Source: CAYLLN01 sp036496265 (lineage in GTDB: Bacteria; Planctomycetota; Planctomycetia; Pirellulales; Pirellulaceae). From it: a stretch of DNA of 30,458 nt. Position numbers and translations under genes: made by a program. The DNA lies in the NCBI GenBank assembly GCA_036496265.1, contig DASXLL010000365.1, forward strand, positions 1 to 30,458, in the 5' to 3' direction. The notes under the pieces were generated by a model that did not search any database, had not been told where the DNA came from, and saw only the letters and a program-made list of their open reading frames with translations. Numbering within the stretch: position 1 is the stretch's first letter; each line of letters starts with the position of its first letter. Positions 22,862-29,815 of this stretch are shown piece after piece.

Positions 22862-22933
22862 AAGAGGAGTACGAGTGAGAGAAAGATTAAGATTACGAAG
22901 AGGATTAAGAGCAAGAGAACGAGCAGGATTAAG
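22862..22933. repeat. Twelve-unit hexad array, ANNNNG
   Basis: Twelve consecutive 6-bp units each begin with A and end with G, for example AAGAGG, AGTACG, ATTAAG, ATTACG. Unit ATTAAG recurs three times and AAGAGG twice. The array lies between convergent sulfatase 2 and flgL and has no good open frame. No terminator, RNA gene or protein explains the strict 6-bp period. Confidence 0.8.
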
Positions 22934-22960
22934 ACGCGCGTTGAGCGCAGCTGCTCGGAC

Positions 22961-24931
22961 TTACAGGTAGTTCAGCAGGGAAGTTTGGAAGACTTGGGCG
23001 GCGAGTTGGAGGGAGGCTTGGAGGGCGGCCTGGCGGGCGGTTAGTTGAGAGATGGCGTCGGGCAGGTTGGTGTCGATGTCGTCGGATAGATTCGATTTGA
23101 GCTGGGTGACCTGGTCGGTGAGCTGGCTTTGAATGGTGTCGATGGCCTGGTTGCGAGCGCCCACGTCGGCGCGGGCGAAGGTCACGCGGTCGAAATCTTT
23201 GTCGAGCAAAGCCGTGGCGCGGCTGAGATCGTCGCGGTTGAAGTTTTCCAGCGAGGCTTTGAGTCGCAGCAGACTATTGAAGAGGCCGGAGACTTCTTGC
23301 GGGTTGGTGTCCGTGCCGGTCAGCGTGTCGCCGAACGCCGAGGATGTCGCTGAGGCGGTGGTTTGGCCTGGAGGAATGAGACCAAGATCAACGGCGGCAT
23401 TGCTGCCAAAGGCGTCGGTGACGGAGAGCGTGTCGGTGCCGGCCGAACCGTCATCGTAGAGTTGAATGCCGTTGCCGGTGGGATTCAGGTAGGCGGCGAC
23501 GTGAGAAAAGGGGTTTTGGTTGTTCGGATCGTTATTGATGAGGTTCAGAACGTCGCCAATCGTCGTGGCGGACGAAATGTCGATCGCGAGGTCGGTACCG
23601 TCCTTGCGATGGATGGTGAAATCCGTGCCGGTCGTACCGGAAACGCCATTGCCGTGATTGAGATCGGCCAGAGCCGTGGTCGTGTCGAGCGAGCGAATAC
23701 CAAGCTGCGTGGCGAGCGTGCCGCCGTTTTCGCCAACCGAGAAATCACTGCCGCTGAGAGTTGAGCGAACGACGAGCGACGTGCCGGAGGGGTCGATTTG
23801 CGCCAGGACATTGGCACCCGACGAATTGATCGAGTTGAGCAGGTCCTCGACCGTCTGAGCACTGCTGGTGTCGATCGTGTAGGTCTTGCCGCCGTTTTGA
23901 ATTTGCAGGCCGGAGGCCAGGTCGAGCGGCGCGGCGGTTTGCAGGTCGCTGAGTCTGGTAGTCAAACGGAGGGAAGGATTCAGGTCGCCGCCGACGACGG
24001 GATTGACCCCGACGCCCAAGGCCGGCGTGGCAACTTGCAGCTGCTTCGCCGTCGTGCCGCCGGGCAGGTCTTTGATCGTCAAATTGCCGGCGCCGGCAGC
24101 GTCGATCGAGATTGTCAGGCCGCTGCCGTTGATGGTCGTCGTCAGCGTGCGGCCTGCGGGCGGGTTGGAGTCGATAAGGCGGATGATGTCGCCGACGCTG
24201 TTTGCAGAGCTCAGATCGATGACTTTTTTGCTCGTGCCGTCGCTGATTTCGATGCTGCCGAGCGAGAGGCCTTGGCCGCCGTTGAGCGCGGAAACGGGCG
24301 TGTCGTTGGTCAGGCTGGGATTGAGATCGACGGAACCTTGCACATTCGCGGAGTAGGCGCCGAACACGTCGCTGCCCGGGGCATTGGTGCCAAAAGCGAG
24401 GCCAATATCGACGTAGCTGTTGATCGAGCCGTCGTTGCCACTATAGACGATGCCGTCGGCCGTTTGGGTGAAGGGGGCGGCGCTTGATTCGGAGCCCGCG
24501 AATAGGTACCGGCCGCGGAAATTCTGATTGGCCGTGTTCAACAGCTGCGTGATGGCTTGATCGACTTGCTGGGCGGCTGCCTGGCGGCTGGCGTCGCTGG
24601 CTGTGTCGCTGGCGGCGGCGAGCGCGGCGGAGCGGACGTTGGTGATCAGAGTGCTGACGTTCGAGAGGGCCGTGTCGGTAGCGTCGAGATAGGATTGGGC
24701 GACTTGGGAATTCGTTTGGGCTTGCGCTTTCAGCTCAAGCAGGCTCTGGATGGTCTCGGCGCGTGAAGCGGCGGCGGGATCTTCGCCGGGCAGCGAGATG
24801 CGCTGGCCGGTGCTGATCTGAGTTTGCAGCTTTTGCAAATCGACCTGGTTATTGTCGAGCTGCTGGATCAGCCGCGTCTGCATCAGCAGATTGGTGGAGC
24901 GCGTCGAAGGAACTGGAAAAAAGCCGGACAT
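22961..24931 (-). CDS. flgL: Flagellar hook-associated protein 3, long form
   Basis: Hook-filament junction protein FlgL of 656 residues, about twice the enterobacterial length. The N-terminal helix region (RSTNLLMQTRLIQQLDNNQ, then QISTGQRISLPGEDPAAASR) and C-terminal helix region (NLPDAISQLTARQAAL to the end LLNYL) form the D0/D1 core. NFRGRYLFAGSESSAAPF (137-154) is the FlgL signature. The central insert from about 211 to 522 contains three divergent repeats, each beginning with a TxxxxL turn, then a strand and an IDxSSAxTxxDxLxxIN segment, resembling the flagellin hook IN motif. It is the last gene of the flagellar operon. ATG 24931 gives the family N-terminus. It would be exported through the flagellar type III system. 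Confidence 0.9.
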   Translation of the reverse strand: MSGFFPVPSTRSTNLLMQTRLIQQLDNNQVDLQKLQTQISTGQRISLPGEDPAAASRAETIQSLLELKAQAQTNSQVAQSYLDATDTALSNVSTLITNVRSAALAAASDTASDASRQAAAQQVDQAITQLLNTANQNFRGRYLFAGSESSAAPFTQTADGIVYSGNDGSINSYVDIGLAFGTNAPGSDVFGAYSANVQGSVDLNPSLTNDTPVSALNGGQGLSLGSIEISDGTSKKVIDLSSANSVGDIIRLIDSNPPAGRTLTTTINGSGLTISIDAAGAGNLTIKDLPGGTTAKQLQVATPALGVGVNPVVGGDLNPSLRLTTRLSDLQTAAPLDLASGLQIQNGGKTYTIDTSSAQTVEDLLNSINSSGANVLAQIDPSGTSLVVRSTLSGSDFSVGENGGTLATQLGIRSLDTTTALADLNHGNGVSGTTGTDFTIHRKDGTDLAIDISSATTIGDVLNLINNDPNNQNPFSHVAAYLNPTGNGIQLYDDGSAGTDTLSVTDAFGSNAAVDLGLIPPGQTTASATSSAFGDTLTGTDTNPQEVSGLFNSLLRLKASLENFNRDDLSRATALLDKDFDRVTFARADVGARNQAIDTIQSQLTDQVTQLKSNLSDDIDTNLPDAISQLTARQAALQASLQLAAQVFQTSLLNYL

Positions 24932-24966
24932 GGGTCAATTGGTTAGGGACGATGTTAGGGTTGGCA

Positions 24967-25081
24967 TGGTAGCTTGCAGTCGTCGCTCCACCGGCGCAGG
25001 GCCGGTGGCGGCGAGGAAATGGGAGCGTGGTAGCTTGCAGTCGTCGCTCCACTGGCGCAGGGCCGGTGGCGGCGAGGAAAT
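24967..25081. repeat. 61-bp tandem duplication between flgK and flgL
   Basis: Two nearly identical copies (24967-25027 and 25028-25081) differ at one base (ACCGG/ACTGG). Each contains GCTCCACYGGCGCAGGGCCGG with partial self-complementarity (CCGG...CCGG). They fill the 181-bp gap between the flgK stop and the flgL start. Confidence 0.9.
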
Positions 25082-25112
25082 GAAACTGCTGTTGCTTGAA
25101 TTTGTTTGGTTG

Positions 25113-26807
25113 TTAAAGGTTGAGAAGCGTTTGGATCATGTCGTTGATGGTGGAGATGACTTTTGCGGAAGCCTGATACGTGCGCTGGTATTCGATCATG
25201 CGGACGGCTTCTTCGTCGATGTTGACGCCGCTGATGGCCTGGCGCTGGCCGTCGAGCGATTGCTGGAAGCTTTGGAAGCCATCGGAGGCGGCGCTGGCCG
25301 ATTGGGAGGCGAGGGCGACGTTGCCGACGAGATGCTGGTAGGAATCGGAGAGCGACGCGCCACCGTCGGCGGCGGGAGCATTCAGAAAATTGGCCAAGAG
25401 CGCGCCGTTTGTCGAATCTACGCCGACGCCGCCGCTAGAAAACGTCATTTTTCCGGGGTCGTCTTTCACGAGCTGGCTGACGCCGATGTCTTGCGAGCCC
25501 GTGCCGGAGAAAAACGTGTTGATGCCGAGTGCGGCGAGCGCGCCGCTGTTGTCGCCGGAGAATGCGAACGTTACGTCAGGCGAGTCGCTGGTGATTTGAA
25601 GCTGGCCGCTGTTCGTGACGGTCGCGGAAATGCCGTTGATCGCGTCGATTTGAGTGGCGAGCGATTGGAGCGTGGTGTCGGTGTCGAGGCCGGCCAGATC
25701 AATGTGAATGTCGGTCGTGTTGGTCTGGCTCGACTGCTTGTTGGAGGTCTGGATTTGAAATGTGCCGCTGGTGAGCGGGAACGGCAGGCCGGCGGTGTCG
25801 AGCGGAACCGTGCCGCTGGTTACGGAACGGTCACTGGTCGTTTGCGAAAAGCCGGTGAGCCCTTGGCCGCCCGAATAAACCTTGTTGAAATCGTTGATCA
25901 GCGACTTGGAAACATCGTTGAGCCCGCTGATAAAGCCTTGCAGAATATTGTCGCGGGCGGTGGTGAGGCCGCCGAGGCTGCCGCTGCCGGCGGAGAGCGA
26001 TGCATGTGTCTCGTTGACGACCAGATGCGAGACTTGCAGGCCGTTTTGTTCTTCGGTAACCACGCCGACTGTTCGGGCGGTGCCGAGAGAGACCAGATAG
26101 TCGCCTCCGCTATAGACGGTGACATCACCGGTGGGCTGCTCGAGCACTTTGATGTCGGTGATTTGGGCCAGTTGGTTCAGGTCATCGGCCCGGCGGTCGC
26201 GGAGGCCGACGGCGTCGCTGCCGGAGGTGCCGCCGCCTTCGAGCTGCACGATTTGCAGGTTGAGCTTGGCGACGTCGGTGAGCAGGTTATTGATGTCGGA
26301 GGCGGTGCCGACGATCTCTTGATTGACGGTGTTGTGGATGGAACGGACCTGACCGTCGAGCCGTTGGATCGCGTCGGTCAGCGATTGGCCTTTTTGGACG
26401 GCGACGTTGCGAGCGGCGACGCTGTCGGGCTGGTTGAGCACATCCTGCAGGCTGCCGAAGAAGCCGGTGAGCTGCGTGCTCAGGTCTTGATCGCCGAGCT
26501 CGTTGATCGCCGATTCGAGCTGAGTGTAAACGCCTGCTTGGGCCCCGCTGCTGGCCACATCGCTGGCCGCGCCACGGGCCCGTTCGTCGAGGAATTTGTC
26601 GATGACCTGCTGAACGCCGGTGACTTGGACACCGAGGCCCAGGAGCAGATCGCCTTGGCGGGCGGTGACGGCGGGTTGCTCGATCAGCCGCTGCCGGATG
26701 TAGTCCGGCGTGTTGGCATTGGCAATGTTGTTGCCGGTGACCTGCAGACCGAGCTGGGCCGCGTTGAGCGAGTTGCTCGCGATCTGGATAGTGCCGAATA
26801 GGCTCAT
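25113..26807 (-). CDS. flgK: Flagellar hook-associated protein 1
   Basis: Hook-filament junction protein FlgK of 564 residues. The N-terminus MSLFGTIQIASNSLNAAQLGLQVTGNNIANANTPDY follows the conserved axial-protein pattern (ANANTPDY). The C-terminus GVNIDEEAVRMIEYQRTYQASAKVISTINDM is the matching helix shared with FlgE/FlgG. The variable middle (about 300-470) is Ser/Thr/Gly-rich. Length is normal. It follows flgN with 61 bases between and precedes flgL; order flgN-flgK-flgL is standard for the chaperone and its two clients. Confidence 0.93.
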   Translation of the reverse strand: MSLFGTIQIASNSLNAAQLGLQVTGNNIANANTPDYIRQRLIEQPAVTARQGDLLLGLGVQVTGVQQVIDKFLDERARGAASDVASSGAQAGVYTQLESAINELGDQDLSTQLTGFFGSLQDVLNQPDSVAARNVAVQKGQSLTDAIQRLDGQVRSIHNTVNQEIVGTASDINNLLTDVAKLNLQIVQLEGGGTSGSDAVGLRDRRADDLNQLAQITDIKVLEQPTGDVTVYSGGDYLVSLGTARTVGVVTEEQNGLQVSHLVVNETHASLSAGSGSLGGLTTARDNILQGFISGLNDVSKSLINDFNKVYSGGQGLTGFSQTTSDRSVTSGTVPLDTAGLPFPLTSGTFQIQTSNKQSSQTNTTDIHIDLAGLDTDTTLQSLATQIDAINGISATVTNSGQLQITSDSPDVTFAFSGDNSGALAALGINTFFSGTGSQDIGVSQLVKDDPGKMTFSSGGVGVDSTNGALLANFLNAPAADGGASLSDSYQHLVGNVALASQSASAASDGFQSFQQSLDGQRQAISGVNIDEEAVRMIEYQRTYQASAKVISTINDMIQTLLNL

Positions 26808-26846
26808 GGCGCGCCAGCGACGAGATGGTCGGAGCCGGCGGGCACA

Positions 26847-26861
26847 TCACGCGGAGCGTGA
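26847..26861. repeat. TCACGC/GCGTGA palindrome between flgN and flgK
   Basis: Perfect 6-bp arms with GGA loop, followed by CGGCTACTTA. It lies in the 61-bp gap just after the flgN stop. The same short palindrome type is familiar from planctomycete intergenic DNA, but only one copy is seen here. Confidence 0.55.
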
Positions 26862-26868
26862 CGGCTAC

Positions 26869-27348
26869 TTACGCCTGCTGATTCACGAGCGAACCACGGG
26901 CGTACACCGACTCCCTATCTCCATATGTCGGCCGCATTTGACCGCCGGTAGCGATAATCTCCAGAAGCTGCGAAACGTGCAGCAAGGACCGCTGTGCTAG
27001 CACCCAGTTGGCGAGGCTGTGGTGCTGCAAAATGCGCATTCGTGCGGCTGTTTCCTTAACCTGAGTGCCCAGCTTGTTCGGTTTGCCGCCGCTGGTTGAA
27101 TTCGCCAGTCGCGCTACATTCTCGCTGGGCCGGCCTTGCCGCTTGGCCTCCTCCAGCAGAGACGAGCGGCGATCCTGGCAGGCGGCGAGGCGATTGGAGA
27201 GCTCGACCTCCCGCGGCTGCAGCTCGGCGAGCGCCTGCATGTCGGCATTGGTGAGTGCGACGCGTTTTTGCGCGAGCACCTCCAGCAGCTCGGATTGGAC
27301 GCTGGTGAGATCGTCGAGCAGGCCGGTGATTTCGGCTTCGAAGTCCAT
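26869..27348 (-). CDS. flgN: FlgN-like flagellar chaperone
   Basis: Small all-helical protein of 159 residues, predicted export chaperone for FlgK and FlgL. The N-terminal two-thirds is a long coiled-coil-like pattern (ITGLLDDLTSVQSELLEVLAQKR, QPREVELSNRLAACQDRRSSLL). The C-terminus GGQMRPTYGDRES with final GSLVNQQA is like planctomycete FlgN ends. The gene sits directly upstream of flgK, as expected. Sequence identity in this family is low, so the call rests on size, helicity and position. Confidence 0.8.
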   Translation of the reverse strand: MDFEAEITGLLDDLTSVQSELLEVLAQKRVALTNADMQALAELQPREVELSNRLAACQDRRSSLLEEAKRQGRPSENVARLANSTSGGKPNKLGTQVKETAARMRILQHHSLANWVLAQRSLLHVSQLLEIIATGGQMRPTYGDRESVYARGSLVNQQA

Positions 27349-27365
27349 GGGGAGGCGGGAGGAAG

Positions 27366-27421
27366 GGGACAGGGGACGGGGAACAGGAAACAGAAGACAG
27401 GGGACAGGATTAGGAACGGGG
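27366..27421. repeat. Eight-unit heptad array between flgN and flgJ
   Basis: Consecutive 7-bp units read GGGACAG, GGGACGG, GGAACAG, GAAACAG, AAGACAG, GGGACAG, GATTAGG, AACGGGG. The last units overlap the flgJ stop codon (27410-27412) and its final codons, so the end of flgJ is made of repeat sequence. Confidence 0.8.
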
Positions 27422-27769
27422 GGCCATGAGGAGGTGGTACATGGGGTCGGCGATCTTGGCGGCGGAACTGTCGGAAATGCGCTCGACCATGACTTGGTCG
27501 AGCTGAGATTGGAAAATGTCTTCGCCCATGCCGCCGTGGAAAAAGGCCGGTTTGTCGAGCGTGGAGCGCATTTGCTTCATCATTTCGCCGAAGAAGGTTT
27601 GGCCGACAAAGTCGGTGAAGGCTTGCTTCAGTTCGGGGGTGTCGTGGCCTGTGGAGCGGGGGGCACGGGCTTCGGGGCTCGGGGTTAGGGGGAGCAGATT
27701 GGAGCCGCCGAGGCCCCTTAGTCCCGAGTCCCGAGTCCCAAGTCCCTGGCTTAGTGCTTGAATTGTCAT
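27410..27769 (-). CDS. flgJ: Rod-binding protein, FlgJ N-terminal type
   Basis: Protein of 119 residues corresponding to the rod-scaffold domain of FlgJ, without the muramidase domain found in enterobacterial FlgJ. The domain spans about 45-115: ELKQAFTDFVGQTFFGEMMKQMRST, then FFHGGMGEDIFQSQLDQVM and a helical end. Peptidoglycan opening must be done by another enzyme. Residues 8-42 (from QGLGTRDSGLRGLGG) are low-complexity and are encoded by two heptad arrays (27720-27747 and 27666-27693), so this N-terminal extension is probably repeat-derived. No other ATG lies upstream of the domain in frame. The gene follows flgI in transcription order. Confidence 0.82.
   Translation of the reverse strand: MTIQALSQGLGTRDSGLRGLGGSNLLPLTPSPEARAPRSTGHDTPELKQAFTDFVGQTFFGEMMKQMRSTLDKPAFFHGGMGEDIFQSQLDQVMVERISDSSAAKIADPMYHLLMAPRS
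27666..27693. repeat. Heptad array inside flgJ, CGGGGCT type
   Basis: Units CGGGCTT, CGGGGCT, CGGGGTT, AGGGGGA on the + strand. It lies in the coding region for residues of the N-terminal extension of the FlgJ-type protein. Confidence 0.65.
27720..27747. repeat. Heptad array inside flgJ, AGTCCCG type
   Basis: Four units AGTCCCG, AGTCCCG, AGTCCCA, AGTCCCT. As seven is not a multiple of three, the encoded peptide is not itself repetitive, so the repeat is visible only at DNA level. Confidence 0.8.
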
Positions 27770-27794
27770 AGTTGAGTTTGTGCGTTATGAGGTT

Positions 27795-27826
27795 CCGGGA
27801 TCAGGTTTGGTCCCGGCTAATGGGAT
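27795..27826. repeat. CCGGGA/TCCCGG palindrome between flgJ and flgI
   Basis: CCGGGA (27795-27800) pairs with TCCCGG (27811-27816), followed by CTAATGGGAT. It is a diverged copy of the element at 19021-19054 (shared GGGAxCAGGTTTGxTCCCGGCT). It fills the 63-bp gap between flgJ and flgI. Confidence 0.65.
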
Positions 27827-27832
27827 AGATGA

Positions 27833-28918
27833 TTATTCGATGATGAGCTCGCCGAAGAGGGCGCGTTTGTGTTGGAGCATTTTGATGATGTCGATCACGT
27901 CGCTGGCGGGGACTTTCAGGAGATTCAGGGCGGCGACGAGTGATTCGAGCTTGGGTTTGCTGCTGTCGCCGCGAATGTTGAAGGGGACTGCTTCGTTGAC
28001 GGGCTGATCGCCGACCTGAATGAGCCGATTTTTGTGCATCACGGCGACGGGGCCGATTTCGACGTCGGCGCCGACGATGAAGATGCCTTTCCGCTCGTTG
28101 ATGATGACGCGCGTGTCGACTTGCGGCGGGGAGAGGCGCGTGTTGTAAAGTAAAGTCGCGGCGAAGAGGGCGGGGCTGTCTTTGTAGGTGGGCGGAATAG
28201 TCACTTCAATCGTGACTTGATCGATCGCCCGAGCGATTTCCTTGGTGCTGGTGCTTTGAAAATCGCGACCCTCGTTGATGGCGTCCTGAACGTCGATGGC
28301 CGTGTGAAACGCGGCGTGATCTTTGTTGATGACGAGAATGACTTTGCTGTCGTTTCCGTCCTGCACGACGAAGTGGTTCTCGACTTTGCGCTCGAGCTGG
28401 CAGCCGATGAGAACGCGGCCGGATTGCGGGCGGGCCGGGTCGTCGATGGAGACCTGGCCCTTGGCGAGGGCAAAGACTTTTTTGTCGCCCGGAACAGGGC
28501 CAAAGAGCTCGGTGAGCATCAAGTAGCCGCCGTCGAGGCTTTTGGCGCTGGCAGCGCTGAGAAAGCAGTCGAGCGTATCGCCTTGTTGAGCGCCGCCGGG
28601 GGGCACGGTCGCGGTGACATAGACGAGGGCGACGTTTTTGACGTTCTTCAACTCCTCAAATTGCGTTTGACCGGTTTGGCCGGAGCCAATGTGATGGCCG
28701 AGCAACTCCATGTAGTGAGCCAGCGCCCGCTGGGTGGCTTTCATATCGGTGTCGCCAGTGCCTTTGAGGCCGGTGACGAGGCCGAAGCCGTGGAGAATGT
28801 TTTCTTCCTGGCCTTTGATGCGGCAGATATCGCCGACACGATGATCGGCCGAGGCGGAGGCGATCAGTGCAAGGAATGCGATGACCGCAAGCAGCGATTT
28901 GACGAGCGGTTGTAGCAT
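27833..28918 (-). CDS. flgI: Flagellar P-ring protein
   Basis: Periplasmic P-ring component FlgI, 361 residues, which assembles around the rod in the peptidoglycan layer. A signal peptide (MLQPLVKSLLAVIAFLALIASASA) is followed by HRVGDICRIKGQEENILHGFGLVTGLKGTGD, the family N-terminus. The C-terminal part has NERKGIFIVGADVEIGPVAV and a final LNLLKVPASDVIDIIKMLQHKRALFGELI. Length is normal. ATG 28918 is chosen over the in-frame upstream ATG at 29011 because the latter would add a repeat-derived peptide (GAGFQPAK) ahead of the signal peptide. Confidence 0.93.
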   Translation of the reverse strand: MLQPLVKSLLAVIAFLALIASASADHRVGDICRIKGQEENILHGFGLVTGLKGTGDTDMKATQRALAHYMELLGHHIGSGQTGQTQFEELKNVKNVALVYVTATVPPGGAQQGDTLDCFLSAASAKSLDGGYLMLTELFGPVPGDKKVFALAKGQVSIDDPARPQSGRVLIGCQLERKVENHFVVQDGNDSKVILVINKDHAAFHTAIDVQDAINEGRDFQSTSTKEIARAIDQVTIEVTIPPTYKDSPALFAATLLYNTRLSPPQVDTRVIINERKGIFIVGADVEIGPVAVMHKNRLIQVGDQPVNEAVPFNIRGDSSKPKLESLVAALNLLKVPASDVIDIIKMLQHKRALFGELIIE

Positions 28919-28960
28919 TGGCGAAGTCCTTGGCTGTCGAGAATCTCGAAGGCGAAACTT

Positions 28961-28983
28961 GGCGGGCTGGAAGCCGGCCCCAC
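28961..28983. repeat. GGGCTGG/CCGGCCC palindrome between flgH and flgI
   Basis: Arms 28964-28970 and 28974-28980 pair with one G-U in RNA. It directly abuts the flgH stop codon. In the upstream frame of flgI it translates as GAGFQPAK-like sequence, seen in planctomycete repeats. Confidence 0.55.
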
Positions 28984-29784
28984 TTAGAACGGGCCGAATT
29001 GGTCCCACCATTTGGTTAGCCAGCCGCGTTTGTAGGCGTCGCGAATTTGGCCAAGCTCTTCCTTCTTGACGCGCAGATTGGCGATGTCCTTGCTGAGGAC
29101 AATGTTGTTAGGACCGATGTCCTCGCGGCGGCAGATGCCGGAGAGCGAATGCATCCACTGCTCATTGTTGTTCTGAATGACGCGGTGCGCTTCCAGGACG
29201 ACGTTGCCGTTGGGCAGGACGGCGGAGACGGTCGCACCGATTTCGAATTTCAGCGACTCGGCTGTGTCGAGCTGGCCGGTGACGCGGTTGAGCTGGGTGA
29301 GGTTGCCTTGGATGGTTTGGTCGCCGTCGGATTGCGGCGCAGGCTTGATCGCTCGCAGGCCCTCGAGAATGATCCAATCGTTGAGCTTGGCGTCGTATTG
29401 TGCGGTGCGGCGGCGTTGGAGCTGAGCGCTTTCCGACAGCCGAGCGCCCGTATCGACGCGGATCGTGATGATGTCGTTGACGCGGACCTGTTTCGGCGGC
29501 GGAACGGGAATTTCGTACCAACTGGGCGGCGGCTTGGAGGGCTCGTCGAGTTGGAAGTTGCCTGTGGCGGCAGGTGATGATTGGCTGGCTTGTGAAACGC
29601 GGCTCACCGAGGTTAGTTGACTGCTGTAGAGGCTCGAATTGGGGCCGTCGTCGCTTTCGACGCAGGCTGCCAGGCCCAACGAGAGCCCGGTGAACATGGC
29701 GCCTTGCAAAAACGCGCGGCGCCGGAGCCTGGCGGAAGGCTGAACACGATTCGAATTTTTCGGTGGCAGGTTCATAGCGGTCAT
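28984..29784 (-). CDS. flgH: Flagellar L-ring protein, lipoprotein with Tat-like signal
   Basis: Outer-membrane L-ring component FlgH, 266 residues, slightly longer than usual. The domain is clear: VNDIITIRVDTGARLSESAQ, then VLPNGNVVLEAHRVIQNNNEQ and LSGICRREDIGPNNIVLSKDIANL. The N-terminus has RRRAFLQGA (21-29), a twin-arginine-like motif, then a hydrophobic run and the lipobox LAAC with Cys41 as lipidation site. FlgH normally uses a Sec lipoprotein signal, so a Tat signal would be unusual. ATG 29784 and 29775 are both possible; neither has a good ribosome binding site. It lies between flgA and flgI. Confidence 0.9.
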   Translation of the reverse strand: MTAMNLPPKNSNRVQPSARLRRRAFLQGAMFTGLSLGLAACVESDDGPNSSLYSSQLTSVSRVSQASQSSPAATGNFQLDEPSKPPPSWYEIPVPPPKQVRVNDIITIRVDTGARLSESAQLQRRRTAQYDAKLNDWIILEGLRAIKPAPQSDGDQTIQGNLTQLNRVTGQLDTAESLKFEIGATVSAVLPNGNVVLEAHRVIQNNNEQWMHSLSGICRREDIGPNNIVLSKDIANLRVKKEELGQIRDAYKRGWLTKWWDQFGPF

Positions 29785-29815
29785 TTGGGTTCGCGATGTC
29801 TATTTCGGGCCGCAT

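Noticed and set aside
22862..22933. CRISPR array
   Set aside because: Units are 6 bp without spacers, and no cas gene is in the window.
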